A stretch of DNA of 64,000 nucleotides from Mumia sp. ZJ1417 (GCF_014127285.1 NZ_CP059901.1:3472001-3536000); one strand, 5' to 3'. Shown: positions 16,417 to 28,554, numbered from the stretch's first letter. The notes: generated by a model not told the origin, from the letters alone. Translations and numbers: made by a program.

Positions 16417-18368
16417 GCGAGGTTCACCGCCAGGAGGGCCAGGACGAGGACGAGGGCTCCGCCGAAGATCTCGGCGGCGTACGTCCGGACGAATCCGGTC
16501 TGCAGCCGGCGCAGGCCACGTGCACCGTCACCGACAAGCTCGGCGGTGCCGTTGACGGCGCCGTCGATCCCGCTGCCGTCGACGTAGACCAGCGAGCGGG
16601 TGAGGTATTGGCCTGGTCGCATGAACAGCGCCTCGTTGACGGCGTCGCCGTAGAGGTCGGCGCGGCCGGCGCGAGTGAAGACCGAGACGTTCTGTGGAGC
16701 GGTGTCGGGCACCGGGCGCGTCGCGAACAGCACGTACGCGAGCGCGACACCTGCGGCGACCACGAGGACGATGATCGCCGTGATCACGATCGCCGGGACC
16801 GGGAGGTCGTGGTGCTCCTCCCCCGTCACCGGGGCCAGCCAGTCGCTGATCCAGCTCGAGAACGTGAGCGCACCTCCGGCGACCGACAGCGCCGCGAGCA
16901 CGATCAGCGGGATCGTCATGATCTTGGGCGACTCGTGCGGGTGGACGTCGTCGCGCCAGCGCTTCTCGCCGAAGAACGTCAAGATCATCACGCGTGTCAT
17001 GTAGAACGCGGTGACGCCTGCGCCGATCAGCGCGGCCAGCCCGGCCCAGAAGTTCGTCGCGAAGGCCGACTCGATGATCTTGTCCTTGGAGAAGAAGCCC
17101 GAGAACCCTGGGAAGCCGATGATCGCGAGGTAGCCCATCGCGAACGTCGCGAACGTCAGCGGCATCAGCTTGCGCAGCGCGCCGTAGTGGCGCATGTCCA
17201 CGTCGTCGTTCATGCCGTGCATCACCGAGCCGGCGCCGAGGAACATGTTGGCCTTGAAGAAGCCGTGCGTGATCAGGTGGAAGATCGCGAACGCGTAGCC
17301 GGCCGGACCGAGCCCGGCCGCGAGCATCATGTAGCCGATCTGGCTCATCGTCGAACCGGCGAGCGCCTTCTTGATGTCGTCCTTGGCGCAGCCGATCCAG
17401 GCGCCGACCAGCAGCGTGACCGTACCGACGATCATCACCGCCGTACGGGCGACCTCGGACAGGTCGTAGATCGCCGCCGAACGGACCACCAGGTAGACGC
17501 CGGCAGTGACCATCGTCGCCGCGTGGATGAGGGCCGAGACCGGGGTCGGGCCCTCCATCGCGTCGAGCAGCCAGCTCTGGAGGGGGACCTGGGCGGACTT
17601 GCCGCAGGCACCCAGCAGGAGCAGCAGGCCCAGCGCGGTCGCGACGCCCTGGGTGGCGTTCTGGACGTTCAGGCCGACGTCGTGGATGTTCGTCGTCCCG
17701 AACTGCGCGAACATCAGCATGATGCCGAGGGCGAGGCCGAGGTCGCCGACGCGGTTGACGACGAAGGCCTTCTTGGCCGCCACCGCCGCGGAGCGCTTCT
17801 CCTGCCAGAACCCGATGAGCAGGTAGGAGGCCAGGCCGACGCCCTCCCAGCCGAGGAACAGCACGAGGTAGTCGCCGGCCAGGACCAGGACGAGCATCGC
17901 GGCGATGAAGAGGTTGAGGAACCCGAAGAAGCGGCGCTTGCGTGGGTCGTCCGCCATGTAGCCGATCGAGTACACGTGGATCAGGGACCCGACGCCGGTG
18001 ATCAGCAGGACGAACAGTGCGGCGAGCTGGTCGTAGTAGACGCTCATCGTCACGTCGAACCCGCCGACCTGGATCCAGGTCCACAGGTCCTGCGTGATCG
18101 CCCGCTCGGCGGCGTCGCGTCCGAGGAGCGCGACGAAGGCGACCACACCGACGACGAAGGAGGCGATCGAGGCCGCGGTGCCGAGGAGGTGACCGAAGCG
18201 GTCGAGCGGACCGCGATCACCCGCGCCGTCGCCGATCAGGAGGATCGCGGCGCTGACCGCGGGGATCGCGATCACCAACCACACCCACGAGAACACGCCG
18301 TCGGCGGCGACCGGCACGACCTCGGCGTGCTCGCTCGCGGCCAGCACGACGCTGGAGAGACTCGTCAT
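16413..18368 (-). CDS. nuoL: NADH-quinone oxidoreductase subunit L
   Basis: This 651-residue antiporter-like subunit lies at the distal end of the complex I membrane arm. Typical signatures are [36 protein letters not shown] and [29 protein letters not shown]. The C-terminal part (about 560-651) would form the long lateral helix that braces the membrane arm. The ATG at 18368 lies ten bases after the nuoK stop. Confidence 0.95.
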   Translation of the reverse strand: MTSLSSVVLAASEHAEVVPVAADGVFSWVWLVIAIPAVSAAILLIGDGAGDRGPLDRFGHLLGTAASIASFVVGVVAFVALLGRDAAERAITQDLWTWIQVGGFDVTMSVYYDQLAALFVLLITGVGSLIHVYSIGYMADDPRKRRFFGFLNLFIAAMLVLVLAGDYLVLFLGWEGVGLASYLLIGFWQEKRSAAVAAKKAFVVNRVGDLGLALGIMLMFAQFGTTNIHDVGLNVQNATQGVATALGLLLLLGACGKSAQVPLQSWLLDAMEGPTPVSALIHAATMVTAGVYLVVRSAAIYDLSEVARTAVMIVGTVTLLVGAWIGCAKDDIKKALAGSTMSQIGYMMLAAGLGPAGYAFAIFHLITHGFFKANMFLGAGSVMHGMNDDVDMRHYGALRKLMPLTFATFAMGYLAIIGFPGFSGFFSKDKIIESAFATNFWAGLAALIGAGVTAFYMTRVMILTFFGEKRWRDDVHPHESPKIMTIPLIVLAALSVAGGALTFSSWISDWLAPVTGEEHHDLPVPAIVITAIIVLVVAAGVALAYVLFATRPVPDTAPQNVSVFTRAGRADLYGDAVNEALFMRPGQYLTRSLVYVDGSGIDGAVNGTAELVGDGARGLRRLQTGFVRTYAAEIFGGALVLVLALLAVNLA

Positions 18369-18378
18369 TCCCGCCCCC

Positions 18379-18678
18379 TCAGAGCTTCAGCAGACTGGCG
18401 TCGTCGACCGAGGCCGAGCGACGGGTACGGAAGATCGACACGATGATCGCGAGGCCCACGACCACCTCGGCCGCGGCGACCACCATCACGAAGAAGGCCG
18501 CGATCTGGCCGTCGAGGTTGCCGTGAGCCCGCGCGAACGTGACGAACGCGAGGTTGCAGGCGTTGAGCATCAGCTCGACGCACATGAACACGACGATCGC
18601 GTTGCGCCGCACGAGGACGCCGACGGCGCCGATCGTGAACAGCAGGGCGGACAACCCGATGAAGGGCTCGACGCTCAC
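18379..18678 (-). CDS. nuoK: NADH-quinone oxidoreductase subunit K
   Basis: This is a 99-residue, three-helix membrane subunit, the usual NuoK length. [15 protein letters not shown] carries the conserved Glu of the second helix and [12 protein letters not shown] that of the third, both part of the proton path. The start is GTG at 18678, overlapping the nuoJ stop (GTGA); the longer frame to 19569 is a shadow of nuoJ. Confidence 0.95.
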   Translation of the reverse strand: MSVEPFIGLSALLFTIGAVGVLVRRNAIVVFMCVELMLNACNLAFVTFARAHGNLDGQIAAFFVMVVAAAEVVVGLAIIVSIFRTRRSASVDDASLLKL

Positions 18679-19487
18679 AGGTCCTCCTCGCCTTCGGCCG
18701 GTCGAGCCGACTCGATCACACCGCGCTCGCGCGGCGACCCGTCGGCCTCGAGCTTGCGCAAGGTCAGCGCCACGTCTCCGTCGAACGCCCCCTCGCGAAC
18801 GACGCCGCGCTCGCGCAGCGTCTTGGACGTCGACTGCTCGACGGGCGAGCCGTCCGGCAGCAGCGCCGGCACGTCGACCGCGTTGTGCCGTGCGAAGACG
18901 CCCGGAGTCGGGAGGTTGCCGGGGTGCTCGCCGTGCTCGGCGTAGCGCTGCATGCGCTCGAGCGCCAGGTCGCGCTGCGAACGCTTCGGCTCGAGGCGCT
19001 CGCGGTGCGCGAGCACCATCGCCCCGAGCACAGCGGTGATGAGCAGCGCGCTGGTCGCCTCGAAGGCGAACACGTAACGGTTGAAGAGGAGCCGTGCGAG
19101 CCCGTGAACGTTCCCGTCCGCGTTGGCCTCGCCGAGACCGATCACCGGACCGACGGTCGTCTGCGCGACCACGGTCACGAGGAGGAAGCCGAAGAGCACA
19201 CCCACGACGACGGCGACGAGGCGCTGTCCGCGGATCGTCTCCACCAGCGAGTCGGTCTTGTCGACGCCGACGAGCATCAGCACGAAGAGGAACAGCATCA
19301 TGATCGCGCCGGTGTAGACGATGATCTGCACGGCGAACAGGAAGGGCGCGTCCTGCATCGCGTACATCATCGCCAGGCAGATCATCACGACCGCGAGCAG
19401 CAGCGCCGAGTGCACCGCTTTGCGGGCGAGCACGACACCGAGCGCCGCCAGCACCATGATCGGCGCCAGCAACCAGAACGCGGTCAC
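18675..19487 (-). CDS. nuoJ: NADH-quinone oxidoreductase subunit J
   Basis: This 270-residue subunit has five hydrophobic segments in its first about 170 residues; [20 protein letters not shown] is the pi-bulge helix signature. The C-terminal about 100 residues are hydrophilic and acidic, an extension common in actinobacterial NuoJ and absent from enterobacterial versions; its function is unknown. The ATG at 19487 overlaps the nuoI stop. Confidence 0.94.
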   Translation of the reverse strand: MTAFWLLAPIMVLAALGVVLARKAVHSALLLAVVMICLAMMYAMQDAPFLFAVQIIVYTGAIMMLFLFVLMLVGVDKTDSLVETIRGQRLVAVVVGVLFGFLLVTVVAQTTVGPVIGLGEANADGNVHGLARLLFNRYVFAFEATSALLITAVLGAMVLAHRERLEPKRSQRDLALERMQRYAEHGEHPGNLPTPGVFARHNAVDVPALLPDGSPVEQSTSKTLRERGVVREGAFDGDVALTLRKLEADGSPRERGVIESARPAEGEEDL

Positions 19488-20044
19488 TGCTCGTCTCCCG
19501 CCGCGACACTCCCGTGAGCGACCGCCCGCGCCGCGGCGTCACCGCGGTAGTAGTCGCGTTCGGTGTCACCGAGCCGCATCTCGTGGGGCGGCGCCTCCAT
19601 GCCCGGCAGCAGCGGTGCGAGCAGGTCGGACTTCTCGTAGATCAGGGACTCGCGGCTGGTGTCGGCGAGCTCGTACTCGTTGGTCATCGTCAGCGCGCGG
19701 GTCGGGCACGCCTCGATGCACAGTCCGCAGAGGATGCAGCGCAGGTAGTTGATCTGGTAGACGCGGCCGTAGCGCTCACCCGGGGAGAAGCGCTCGTCCT
19801 CGGTGTTGGACGCGCCCTCGACGAGGATCGCGTCCGCAGGGCACGCCCACGCGCACAGCTCGCACCCGATGCACTTCTCGAGTCCGTCCGGCCACCGGTT
19901 GAGCTGGTGCCGACCATGGAAACGCGGCGCGGTAGGCCGCTTCTCGAACGGGTACTGCACGGTGACCGGCTTCTTGAACATCGTCCGGAACGTCACGCCG
20001 AAGCCGGCGATCGGGTCCCAGAGCTGCTCCTTCAGCGTCGCCAT
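19484..20044 (-). CDS. nuoI: NADH-quinone oxidoreductase subunit I
   Basis: This 186-residue peripheral-arm subunit carries two 4Fe-4S clusters that pass electrons to NuoB. Both motifs are complete: [12 protein letters not shown] and [12 protein letters not shown]. The N-terminal amphipathic part sits on the membrane arm. The ATG at 20044 lies five bases after the nuoH stop. Confidence 0.96.
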   Translation of the reverse strand: MATLKEQLWDPIAGFGVTFRTMFKKPVTVQYPFEKRPTAPRFHGRHQLNRWPDGLEKCIGCELCAWACPADAILVEGASNTEDERFSPGERYGRVYQINYLRCILCGLCIEACPTRALTMTNEYELADTSRESLIYEKSDLLAPLLPGMEAPPHEMRLGDTERDYYRGDAAARAVAHGSVAAGDEQ

Positions 20045-20049
20045 CGCGA

Positions 20050-21303
20050 TCAGTCCTCCTTCTCGCCGCGCGTGCCAGCCGGCACGGCGGTCGTGACGGG
20101 CGGCTCACCCGGCATGGGGGGTACGGGGTATCCGCCGGCGAACGCGTCGCGCGACGGCTCCGGCTCCTCGGGCGAGCGCCGCTCGGGCAGGAACTGGACG
20201 ACCAGCAGGGCCGCGACGACCACACCGGCGATGACGAGGATCATCGTCGGATCGAGGTCGCCGTCGGTGATCAGGCGGCGCATCACGCAGACCACGACGA
20301 TCCATGCGAGCGAGACCGGGATCAGGACCTTCCAGCCGAACTTCATGAACTGGTCGTAGCGCATCCGCGGCAGCGAGCCCCGCAGCCAGATGAACACGAA
20401 GATGAACAGCAGCGTCTTGCCGAGGAACCACAGCACCGGCCAGTAGCCCTCGTTGGCGCCGTCGATCTGCGAGATGCCCCAGGGAGCCCTCCAGCCGCCG
20501 AGGAACATCGTCGTCGCGAGCGCCGAGACGGTCGCCATGTTGATGTACTCGGCGAGGAAGAACAGCGCGAACTTCAACGACGAGTATTCGGTGTGGAAGC
20601 CGCCGACGAGCTCGCCCTCGGCCTCCGGGAGGTCGAACGGCGCGCGGTTGGTCTCACCGACCATGGCGATCATGTAGATGAGGAACGACGGCAGCAGCGG
20701 GAGCGCGAACCACCCGTCTGCCGCCTGCGCGGCCACGATCTCCGACGTGGACATCGAGCCGGCGTAGATGAAGACGGTGACCAGGGACAGACCCATCGCG
20801 ACCTCGTACGAGATCATCTGGGCCGAGGAGCGGATGCCGCCGAGCAGCGCATAGGTCGAGCCGGAGGACCAGCCGCCGAGCACGATGCCGTACACGCCGA
20901 TCGAGGTGACGGCGAGGATGTAGAGCACCGCCACCGGCATGTCGGTGAGCTGGAGCGGTGTCTGGGTGTCGGTGAACGGGATCGTCACCTCGGGACCGAG
21001 CGGGATCACCGCCCAGGCGAGGAACGCCGGCACGGTCGCGATCACCGGGGCGATGAAGTAGACGACCTTGTGCGCGTTCTTCGGGAAGATCTCTTCCTTG
21101 AGCGCGAGCTTGACGCCGTCCGCGAGGCTCTGGAGGAGCCCGAACGGACCCCACACGTTGGGGCCGACGCGGTGCTGCATGCGCGCCACGACCCGCCGCT
21201 CAAACCAGATGTTGAACAGCGTGAAGACGACCAGCAGCACGAAGATGCAGAGGGCCTTGATCAGGACGACCCACCAGGCTTCGTTGCCGAAGAACTCGCT
21301 CAC
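20050..21303 (-). CDS. nuoH: NADH-quinone oxidoreductase subunit H
   Basis: This 417-residue membrane subunit forms the quinone cavity with NuoB and NuoD. Signatures are [20 protein letters not shown] and [20 protein letters not shown], the acidic quinone-site loop. The C-terminal about 45 residues are Pro- and Glu-rich and lie beyond the normal end of the family. The start is GTG at 21303, overlapping the nuoG stop (GTGA); the longer frame to 21942 is a shadow of nuoG. Confidence 0.95.
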   Translation of the reverse strand: MSEFFGNEAWWVVLIKALCIFVLLVVFTLFNIWFERRVVARMQHRVGPNVWGPFGLLQSLADGVKLALKEEIFPKNAHKVVYFIAPVIATVPAFLAWAVIPLGPEVTIPFTDTQTPLQLTDMPVAVLYILAVTSIGVYGIVLGGWSSGSTYALLGGIRSSAQMISYEVAMGLSLVTVFIYAGSMSTSEIVAAQAADGWFALPLLPSFLIYMIAMVGETNRAPFDLPEAEGELVGGFHTEYSSLKFALFFLAEYINMATVSALATTMFLGGWRAPWGISQIDGANEGYWPVLWFLGKTLLFIFVFIWLRGSLPRMRYDQFMKFGWKVLIPVSLAWIVVVCVMRRLITDGDLDPTMILVIAGVVVAALLVVQFLPERRSPEEPEPSRDAFAGGYPVPPMPGEPPVTTAVPAGTRGEKED

Positions 21304-23816
21304 AGCTCGGACTCCTTGCTCTCGAACGCCGGGGCCGTCGACGGGTCGGCCGACTCGAGGGGTTCGAGCACCTCGGCGGGCTCGGCCGCCGTCCGGTCGT
21401 CCGGTCGGGCGTGCGGGGACCGTTCGAGCGTCACGACGTCTCCGTACGCGGCGCCGAGGATGCGTGGCAGCGACAAGCCGTTGGAGTTGGTCGGGGTCCA
21501 GACGACCCCGTCGGCGATGTCGGCCACCGCCACGGGGACCGCGACGGCACCCCGCTCCGTGCCGAGGACGACCTCGTCGCCGTCGTGCACGCCGATCGCG
21601 CGGGCCGTCGCGGCCGACACCAGCGCCACCGAGGGACGGGCCGTCGCCTGGTAGTGGCGGTCGCCGTCCTGGCCGCGGCCGTCGTCGATCAGCCGGCGCC
21701 AGGTGTCGAGGACGACCTCGCTCGGATCGGTGCGGGCGGCGCGTCCGGGGACGACCTCCGGCCGTGGCGCGCGGGCGCCGTCCCAGGCACCCAGCTCGTC
21801 GAGCTCGGCACCGGCGGCTCCCGTCGTACGGAATCCGAGGTCGCGGCCGGCGGCTTCGGCGATCCCGGCGAGGACACGGGTGTCCGACAGCGTGTTCGGC
21901 AGCGAGAAGACCTCGTCGAACGGCCGGCGACGACCCTCCCACGAGACGAACGATCCCGCCTTCTCGGAGGTCGAGGCGACCGGCAGCACCACGTCGGCGC
22001 GCTCGGTGACCGCGCTGGCGCGTACTTCGAGGCTGACCACGAAGCCCGCGGCGTCGAGCGCTTCGATCGCGCCCTGCGGGTCGGCGAGGTCGTCGACCTC
22101 AACACCGGCGACGAGGAGCGCACCGAGCTGCCCCGAGCGTGCGGCGGCCAAGATCTCGTCGGTGCTGCGACCTGGGGACGAGGGCACGGACGCGACACCC
22201 CAGGCGGCGGCCAGGTCGGCGCGTGCCTCGGCGTCGGCGACCGGGCGACCGCCCGGCAGGAGGTGAGGCAGACAGCCGGCGTCGACCGCACCGCGGTCAC
22301 CGGCGCGGCGCGGGACCCACGCCAGGCGGGCGCCGGCGCGGCGGGCGGCGACGAGCGCGGTGGAGAACGCGCCCTCGACGCTCGCGAGCCGCTCGCCGAG
22401 GAGCACGATCGTGCCGGTCTCGAGACCGGCCTCGCCGAGCGCCTTGGCCTCGTCGCCCGGCACCGTACGGACCAGGCGTCCGCCCGTCTTCTCGAGCGCC
22501 CGCGTCGCGTGGCTGGCCAGCGCGACGACCTCGGTGCCGTTCTTGCGCCACGCCTTGCGCAGCCGCAGGAAGATCGTGGCTGCCTCGTCCTCGGGCTCCA
22601 GACCGACGAGCACGACCTTGCGGGCCGCCTCCAGGTCGGAGTAGGTGACCCCGAGCCCGGTGCCGGCCACCGCATGGGCCAGGAACGCCGCCTCCTCCTC
22701 GGAGTGCGGGCGGGCACGGAAGTCGATGTCGTTGGTGCCGAGCACCGTGCGTGCGAGCTTGGAGTATGCGTACGCGTCCTCGAGCGGGAGCCTCCCGCCG
22801 GTGAGGACGCCGACCCCGCCCGCAGCCCTCAGCAGCCCACGGGCGGCGGCGGCGAACGCGGCCGGCCACGACGCGGGCTCCAACGCACCCGTCTCGGGAT
22901 CGCGGACGAGCGGCCGGGTCAGGCGGTCGGGCTGGCGGTCGTACGCGAACGCGAAGCGGTCCTTGTCGCTGATCCACTCCTCGTTGACCTCGGGGGCGTC
23001 GCCGGCGAGACGGCGCAGCACCTTCCCGCGCCGGTGGTCCACCCGGATCGCGGCACCGCAGGCGTCGTGCTCGGCCACCGACGGCGTCGACACGAGGTCG
23101 AACGGCCGCGAGCGGAACCGGTAGGCGGTGCTCGTCAGCGCACCGACCGGACAGATCTGGATCGTGTTGCCGGAGAAGTACGACGAGAAGGGCTCGTTCT
23201 CGTAGATCGCGACCTGCTGGAGCGCGCCGCGCTCGGCCATCGCGATGAACGGGTCACCGGCGATCTGCTCGGAGAAGCGCGTGCAGCGGGCGCAGAGGAT
23301 GCAGCGCTCGCGGTCGAGAAGGATCTGCTGCGAGATGCTCAGCGGCTTGGGATAGGTGCGCTTGGTCTCTTCGAAGCGCGTCTCGCCCTGCCCGTGGCTG
23401 AGCGCCTGGTTCTGGAGGGGGCACTCGCCGCCCTTGTCGCACATCGGGCAGTCGAGCGGGTGGTTGATCAGGAGGAACTCCATGATCCCGGTCTGCGCCT
23501 TGTCGGCCACCGGCGACGTCACCTGCGTCTTGACGACCATGCCCGGCGACACCGGGAGCGTGCACGACGCCTGCGGCTTGGGGAAGCCGCGCCCGTTGCC
23601 GGCGTCGGGGACGTCGACCAGGCACTGGCGGCACGCGCCGACCGGAGCCAGCAGCGGGTGGTCGCAGAAGCGCGGGATCTCGACGCCGATCAGCTCGGCC
23701 GCACGGATCACGAGCGTGCCCTCGGGGACGCTCACCTCGACGTCGTCGATCGTCAGCGAGACGAGGTTCTGGTCGACGAGCTCTGCTCCGGAGTCGTTGT
23801 CCTGGGTGACGGTCAT
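21300..23816 (-). CDS. nuoG: NADH-quinone oxidoreductase subunit G
   Basis: This 838-residue peripheral-arm subunit carries iron-sulfur clusters between NuoF and NuoI. The N-terminal 2Fe-2S domain has Cys residues in [17 protein letters not shown] and SCTLP. The N5 cluster site is [15 protein letters not shown], with its His ligand, and the N4 site is CILCARC plus a later ICPVG. A molybdopterin-oxidoreductase-like region fills the C-terminal half. The ATG at 23816 overlaps the nuoF stop; an upstream extension would lie inside nuoF. Confidence 0.95.
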   Translation of the reverse strand: MTVTQDNDSGAELVDQNLVSLTIDDVEVSVPEGTLVIRAAELIGVEIPRFCDHPLLAPVGACRQCLVDVPDAGNGRGFPKPQASCTLPVSPGMVVKTQVTSPVADKAQTGIMEFLLINHPLDCPMCDKGGECPLQNQALSHGQGETRFEETKRTYPKPLSISQQILLDRERCILCARCTRFSEQIAGDPFIAMAERGALQQVAIYENEPFSSYFSGNTIQICPVGALTSTAYRFRSRPFDLVSTPSVAEHDACGAAIRVDHRRGKVLRRLAGDAPEVNEEWISDKDRFAFAYDRQPDRLTRPLVRDPETGALEPASWPAAFAAAARGLLRAAGGVGVLTGGRLPLEDAYAYSKLARTVLGTNDIDFRARPHSEEEAAFLAHAVAGTGLGVTYSDLEAARKVVLVGLEPEDEAATIFLRLRKAWRKNGTEVVALASHATRALEKTGGRLVRTVPGDEAKALGEAGLETGTIVLLGERLASVEGAFSTALVAARRAGARLAWVPRRAGDRGAVDAGCLPHLLPGGRPVADAEARADLAAAWGVASVPSSPGRSTDEILAAARSGQLGALLVAGVEVDDLADPQGAIEALDAAGFVVSLEVRASAVTERADVVLPVASTSEKAGSFVSWEGRRRPFDEVFSLPNTLSDTRVLAGIAEAAGRDLGFRTTGAAGAELDELGAWDGARAPRPEVVPGRAARTDPSEVVLDTWRRLIDDGRGQDGDRHYQATARPSVALVSAATARAIGVHDGDEVVLGTERGAVAVPVAVADIADGVVWTPTNSNGLSLPRILGAAYGDVVTLERSPHARPDDRTAAEPAEVLEPLESADPSTAPAFESKESEL

Positions 23817-25129
23817 GCCGAGACTCCCTTCCAGGCGGTGGACGCCACGTACGGGAACAGGTCCCATGCCGGCGTGTGCATCCCGGCCTCGAACTCGTCG
23901 CGGAAGTGCTCGATGGCCGAGGTGATCGGGCTGGTCGCTCCGTCTCCCAGCGCACAGAACGCCCGCCCGAGGATGTTGTCGCACTGGTCGAGGAGGAGCT
24001 CGATGTCACCCTCCGTGCCCTTGCCGGCCTCGAGCCGCTCGAGGGTCTGCACCAGCCACCACGTGCCTTCGCGGCAGGGCGTGCACTTGCCGCAGGACTC
24101 GTGCTTGTAGAACTCGGTCCACCGCAGCACGCAGCGGACCACCGAGGTCGTCTGATCGAACAGCTGCAGCGCCTTCGTGCCCAGCATCGACCCGGCTCCG
24201 GCGACTCCCTCGTAGTCGAGGGGCACGTCGAGGTGGGCGGCGGTGAGCAGCGGGGTCGAGGAGCCTCCCGGCGTCCAGAACTTCAGCTCGGATCCCTCAC
24301 GCATGCCGCCCGACATGTCGAGGAGCTCGCGCAGGGTGATACCGAGCGGCGCCTCGTACTGGCCGGGGTTCTTCACGTGGCCCGAGAGCGAGTAGATCGT
24401 CATGCCCTTGGACTTCTCGGTGCCCATGGACCCGAACCAGTCGGCACCACGCTCGACGATGCACGGCACCGATGCGATCGATTCGACGTTGTTGATCACG
24501 GTCGGCGCGGCGTACAGGCCTGCGACGGCGGGGAACGGCGGGCGCAGCCGCGGTTGGCCGCGACGCCCCTCGAGGGAGTCGAGGAGCGCGGTCTCCTCAC
24601 CGCAGATGTAGGCCCCGGCGCCGGCGTGGACCACCACGTCGATGTCGATCCCCGAGCCGAAGACGTCCTTGCCGAGCACCCCGGCCGCGTACGCCTCCGC
24701 GACCGCGGCCTGCAGCCTGCGGATGACGTGCAGGACCTCGCCGCGCACGTAGATGAACGCGTTCTTGGCGCGGATCGCATGGCACGTGATCGCCACCCCC
24801 TCGATCAGGGTGTGCGGCGTGGCCATCATCAGCGGGATGTCCTTGCACGTGCCCGGCTCGGACTCGTCGGCGTTGACCACGAGGTAGTGCGGCTTGACGG
24901 TGCCGTCGGGCTCGGGCCCCTGCGGGATAAAGCCCCACTTCATGCCGGTGGGGAAGCCCGCCCCGCCGCGGCCGCGCAGGCCGGAGTCCTTGACGAGGGC
25001 GATCACCTCGTCGGGATCCATGCGCAGGGCCGCGCGCAGCCCGGCGTAGTCGCCGTACGAGTCGAGAGTCCAGGAGCGCTCGTGGTCCCAGTCCTTGGTG
25101 AGGACGGGAGTGAGAGGTGCGACGGTCAT
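23813..25129 (-). CDS. nuoF: NADH-quinone oxidoreductase subunit F
   Basis: This 438-residue subunit binds NADH, FMN and one 4Fe-4S cluster and is the entry point for electrons. The NADH/FMN site is GLRGRGGAGFPTGMKW, the FMN-loop is NADESEPGT, and the cluster motif is SCGKCTPCREG with a distant Cys in FCALGD. The ATG at 25129 overlaps the nuoE stop. Confidence 0.96.
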   Translation of the reverse strand: MTVAPLTPVLTKDWDHERSWTLDSYGDYAGLRAALRMDPDEVIALVKDSGLRGRGGAGFPTGMKWGFIPQGPEPDGTVKPHYLVVNADESEPGTCKDIPLMMATPHTLIEGVAITCHAIRAKNAFIYVRGEVLHVIRRLQAAVAEAYAAGVLGKDVFGSGIDIDVVVHAGAGAYICGEETALLDSLEGRRGQPRLRPPFPAVAGLYAAPTVINNVESIASVPCIVERGADWFGSMGTEKSKGMTIYSLSGHVKNPGQYEAPLGITLRELLDMSGGMREGSELKFWTPGGSSTPLLTAAHLDVPLDYEGVAGAGSMLGTKALQLFDQTTSVVRCVLRWTEFYKHESCGKCTPCREGTWWLVQTLERLEAGKGTEGDIELLLDQCDNILGRAFCALGDGATSPITSAIEHFRDEFEAGMHTPAWDLFPYVASTAWKGVSA

Positions 25130-25914
25130 TCGGTGTCCTCCGCTTCCTCGCGCTGCGCGGGCGGGGTCGTGCTGTCGTCGACCAACGTCTCGGACTCGGC
25201 CCGGCGGGTGTCGGCCTGCGCGACGGCGGCCTCGGCATCCTCCGCCGGTCGAGCCTGTCGAGATCCGTCCTCTCCCGGCGCGACCCACCCTCGCTCGTGC
25301 GCCAGCCGCAGCCCGGCCAGCGACGGGTCACCGGCGGACGGTCCCTCGTCGGCACGCCCGTCGGGGAAGCCCGCGAGCACCCGCTCGGCCTCGCGCCACG
25401 TCGTGATGCGGGCGCCGCGGGTCGCCGTACGGGGCGTGCCGGCGCGCAGGTCGTCGACGAGCTCGACGGCGGAGTCGGGCGTCTGGTTGTCGAAGAACTC
25501 CCAGTTGACCGTCATCACCGGCGCGTAGTCGCAGGCGGCGTTGCACTCGATGTGCTCGAGCGTCACCTTGCCGTCGGCCGTGCGCTCGTCGTTGCCAACA
25601 CCGAGGTGCTCGCGCAGGCGGGAGAAGATCGCGTCGCCGCCCATCACCGCGCACAGCGTGTTGGTGCAGACGCCGACGTGGTAGTCGCCGACCTCGCGCC
25701 GCTTGTACATCGTGTAGAAGGTCGCGACCCCGTTCACCTCGGCGGTCGAGATGTCGAGCAGCTCAGCGCAGAGCTCGATCGCCTCCGGGGTCACCCGGCC
25801 CTCGACCGACTGTGTGAGGTGCAGCATCGGCAGCAGGGCCGAACGCTTCTGCGGGTAGCGGGCGATGATCGCCTGCAGGTCGTCGCGTACGTGGGCGGAG
25901 TCCAGGCTGCTCAT
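25126..25914 (-). CDS. nuoE: NADH-quinone oxidoreductase subunit E, long C-terminal tail
   Basis: This 262-residue thioredoxin-like subunit carries the N1a 2Fe-2S cluster, with ligands in VCTNTLC and ECNAAC. The core ends near residue 165. The rest is an acidic, Ala-rich tail, and part of it (GSRQARPA) is encoded by the interspersed repeat at 25245-25265. The ATG at 25914 overlaps the nuoD stop (ATGA); the longer frame to 26079 is a shadow. The tail probably tolerates insertion because it is solvent-exposed. Confidence 0.94.
   Translation of the reverse strand: MSSLDSAHVRDDLQAIIARYPQKRSALLPMLHLTQSVEGRVTPEAIELCAELLDISTAEVNGVATFYTMYKRREVGDYHVGVCTNTLCAVMGGDAIFSRLREHLGVGNDERTADGKVTLEHIECNAACDYAPVMTVNWEFFDNQTPDSAVELVDDLRAGTPRTATRGARITTWREAERVLAGFPDGRADEGPSAGDPSLAGLRLAHERGWVAPGEDGSRQARPAEDAEAAVAQADTRRAESETLVDDSTTPPAQREEAEDTE
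25245..25265. repeat. Interspersed repeat copy 1 (inside nuoE)
   Basis: This is a single copy of the core GGTCTCGACAGGCTCGACC type, in reverse orientation on the plus strand. It is in frame within the nuoE tail and read as GSRQARP, the same frame as the copy at 62266 in the fatty acid synthase. Confidence 0.6.
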
Positions 25915-27266
25915 CGGTCCACGCCTCCCATCACCGGGTCGAGGCTGGCGATCGCGACGATGACGTCCGCGAGCATGCCGCCCTCGGACATCGCGGCGGT
26001 CGCCTGCAGGTTGCTGAAGGACGGGTCGCGGAAGTGCGCCCGGTAGGGCCGTGTCCCGCCGTCGGAGACGAGGTGGCACGCGAGCTCGCCGCGGGGGGAC
26101 TCGACGCTCGTGTAGACCTGCCCGGCCGGAACGCGGAAGCCCTCTGTGACCAGCTTGAAGTGGTGGATCAGCGCCTCCATGGACTCGCCCATGATGTGGC
26201 GGATGTGCTCCAGGGAGTTGCCCTGACCGTCAGGGCCGACCGACAGCTGCGCGGGCCAGGCGATCTTCTTGTCGGCGACCATGACCGGGGCGCCCTCGAG
26301 CGTACGGAGCCGCGCCACGCACTGCTCGACGATGCGCAGCGACTGGTCCATCTCGTCCAGGCGGATGCGGAAGCGTCCGTACGCGTCGGGCTCGTCGCGG
26401 GTGATGACGTCGAAGTCGTACGTCTCGTAACCGCTGTAGGGCTGCTTCTTGCGCAGGTCCCAGTCGTAGCCGGTCGAGCGCAGCGCCGGTCCGGTGACGC
26501 CGAGCGCGAGGCAGCCGGCGAGGTCGAGGTAGCCGACCTCCTTGAGGCGGCCCTTGAAAATCGGGTTCTGGTTGCACAGCGCGGCGAGCTCGGGGAGCCG
26601 CTTGCGCATGAGCGCCACGAACCGGTCGACTGCGTCGAGTCCGCCGTCGGGGACGTCCTGCGAGACGCCGCCGGGGCGGAGGTAGGCCGAGTTCATCCGC
26701 AGCCCCGAGAACAGCTCGAACAGGTCGAGGCACAGCTCGCGCTCACGGAAGCCGACCGTCATCACGGTGAGGGCGCCGATCTCCATGCCACCGGTGGCGA
26801 GCGCGACGAGGTGCGAGGAGATCCGGTTGACCTCCATCATCATCACGCGCAGGACGGAGGCCTTCTCGGGGACCTGGTCGGTGATGCCGAGGAGCTTCTC
26901 GACCCCGAGGACGAAGGCGGCCTCGTTGTACATCGGCGACAGGTAGTCCATGCGGGTGCAGAACGTCACGCCCTGCGTCCAGCTGCGGTACTCCATGTTC
27001 TTCTCGATGCCGGTGTGCAGGTAGCCGATGCCGCAACGGGCCTCGGTCACCGACTCGCCCTCGATCTCGAGGATCAGCCGGAGCACGCCGTGCGTCGACG
27101 GGTGCTGCGGGCCCATGTTGACGACGATGCGCTCGGACGCGTCGGGGTCGACGCCCGCGACCACGTCGTCCCAGTCCTGACCGGTGACGGTGAAGACCGG
27201 GCCGGCCGTCGTGTCCTGGCTCTGTGCGTACGGGTCGGCGCTGGCGCCGGTGTCTGTGGTGCTCAC
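25911..27266 (-). CDS. nuoD: NADH-quinone oxidoreductase subunit D
   Basis: This 451-residue subunit is related to the large subunit of NiFe hydrogenases without the metal and forms much of the quinone-binding site with Nuo[21 protein letters not shown] is the classic N-terminal signature, with the quinone-site His; the conserved Tyr lies in [12 protein letters not shown]. The first about 40 residues are a low-complexity extension. The start is GTG at 27266, overlapping the nuoC stop. Confidence 0.95.
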   Translation of the reverse strand: MSTTDTGASADPYAQSQDTTAGPVFTVTGQDWDDVVAGVDPDASERIVVNMGPQHPSTHGVLRLILEIEGESVTEARCGIGYLHTGIEKNMEYRSWTQGVTFCTRMDYLSPMYNEAAFVLGVEKLLGITDQVPEKASVLRVMMMEVNRISSHLVALATGGMEIGALTVMTVGFRERELCLDLFELFSGLRMNSAYLRPGGVSQDVPDGGLDAVDRFVALMRKRLPELAALCNQNPIFKGRLKEVGYLDLAGCLALGVTGPALRSTGYDWDLRKKQPYSGYETYDFDVITRDEPDAYGRFRIRLDEMDQSLRIVEQCVARLRTLEGAPVMVADKKIAWPAQLSVGPDGQGNSLEHIRHIMGESMEALIHHFKLVTEGFRVPAGQVYTSVESPRGELACHLVSDGGTRPYRAHFRDPSFSNLQATAAMSEGGMLADVIVAIASLDPVMGGVDR

Positions 27267-28003
27267 GAGTACGACCTCCGCTCGTCCGGCGGTGGGATGG
27301 TTGCGCCCTTGTACTCGACGGGGATTCCGCCGAGCGGGTAGTCCTTGCGCTGGGGGTGCCCCGGCCAGTCGTCTGGCATGAGGATCCGGGTCAGGGCCGG
27401 GTGGCCGTCGAAGATGATCCCGAAGAAGTCGTAGGTCTCGCGCTCGTGCCAGTCGGCGGTCGGGTAGACGGCGACGACGGACTCGATGTGCGGATCGGAC
27501 TCCGGGGCGGCGACCTCCAGGCGGATGCGCCTGTTGTGGGTCATCGACAGCAGGTGGTAGACGGCGTGCAGCTCGCGGCCGATCTCATGCGGGTAGTGCA
27601 CGCCGGAGATGCCGCTGCACAGCTCGTAGCGCAGGAGGGCGTCGTCGCGCAGGTGCTGGCACACCTCGCGGACGCGCGTGCGGTGGAGGTGCAGCGTGAC
27701 CTCGTCGCGGTCGACGACCACGGACTCGATCGCACCCTCACCGATCGTCTCGCCGAGGAGAGCCTCGAGCCGGTCGGCGAGGTCGTCGTACCAGCCGCCG
27801 AACGGACGACGCGAGGCCGCCGGCATCGCGACGGGGCGCTGCAGACCGCCGTAGCCGGACGTGTCGCCGGTGCCGTCGACGCCGAACATACCCTCGCGGA
27901 CCTCGACGACCTCGAGGATCCGCGCCTGCGACGGGACGACCTCCTCGCCGCCCCCGCTGGTTGAGCCGCCCCCGCTGGTTGAGCCTGTCGAAACCCCGCT
28001 CAT
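27263..28003 (-). CDS. nuoC: NADH-quinone oxidoreductase subunit C, with repeat-encoded N-terminus
   Basis: This 246-residue peripheral-arm subunit has the family's C-terminal signature, [21 protein letters not shown], followed by [15 protein letters not shown]. The N-terminus begins [19 protein letters not shown], a Gly/Ser stretch encoded entirely by the repeat at 27951-27997; the folded domain starts after about residue 50. The ATG at 28003 overlaps the nuoB stop (ATGA), which supports this start despite the odd sequence. The repeat has thus supplied the new N-terminus of a core respiratory subunit without disrupting coupling. Confidence 0.92.
   Translation of the reverse strand: MSGVSTGSTSGGGSTSGGGEEVVPSQARILEVVEVREGMFGVDGTGDTSGYGGLQRPVAMPAASRRPFGGWYDDLADRLEALLGETIGEGAIESVVVDRDEVTLHLHRTRVREVCQHLRDDALLRYELCSGISGVHYPHEIGRELHAVYHLLSMTHNRRIRLEVAAPESDPHIESVVAVYPTADWHERETYDFFGIIFDGHPALTRILMPDDWPGHPQRKDYPLGGIPVEYKGATIPPPDERRSYS
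27951..27997. repeat. Interspersed repeat copy 2 (5' end of nuoC), duplicated half-unit
   Basis: Two tandem units share CGCTGGTTGAGCC; the distal one continues into CTGTCGAAACC. On the coding strand this is the GGTTTCGACAGGCTCAACC variant followed by a second GGCTCAACC block about 18 bases on. Read as [16 protein letters not shown] in nuoC. Confidence 0.65.
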
Positions 28004-28554
28004 CGCAGCAGCCCCTTCATCGCCGACGTCGGGACTGCCTCGAGGGCGATCTTCTCGTCGGAGGCGATCTCGGCCACACGGTGCGCACCGAGCTTGGTGT
28101 GCTGGATCTTGTCGTGGAGCTTCATGATCGCGTCGATGAGCATCTCCGGGCGCGGCGGACAACCGGGCAGGTACATGTCGACCGGGACGACGTGGTCGAC
28201 GCCCTGGACGATCGCGTAGTTGTTGAACATCCCGCCCGAGCTCGCGCAGACGCCCATCGCGAGGACGTACTTGGGGCCGGCCATCTGGTCGTAGATCTGC
28301 CGCAGGACCGGCGCCATCTTCTGGCTGACGCGGCCCGCGACGATCATCAGGTCGGCCTGGCGCGGCGAGGCGCGGAAGACCTCCATGCCGAAGCGCGACG
28401 AGTCGTACTTCGGCGCGCCGAACTCCATCATCTCGATCGCGCAGCAGGCGAGGCCGAACGTGGCCGGCCAGAACGACGCCTTGCGGAAGTAGCCCGCGAG
28501 TCCCTCGACTGTCGTCAGCAGGACTCCACTCGGGAGCTTCTCCTCCAGACCCAT
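28000..28554 (-). CDS. nuoB: NADH-quinone oxidoreductase subunit B
   Basis: This 184-residue subunit holds cluster N2, the last iron-sulfur centre before quinone. Its ligands are the tandem Cys in [10 protein letters not shown], the Cys in [11 protein letters not shown] and the Cys in [10 protein letters not shown]. The start at 28554 lies one base after the nuoA stop and the stop overlaps the nuoC start. Confidence 0.96.
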   Translation of the reverse strand: MGLEEKLPSGVLLTTVEGLAGYFRKASFWPATFGLACCAIEMMEFGAPKYDSSRFGMEVFRASPRQADLMIVAGRVSQKMAPVLRQIYDQMAGPKYVLAMGVCASSGGMFNNYAIVQGVDHVVPVDMYLPGCPPRPEMLIDAIMKLHDKIQHTKLGAHRVAEIASDEKIALEAVPTSAMKGLLR

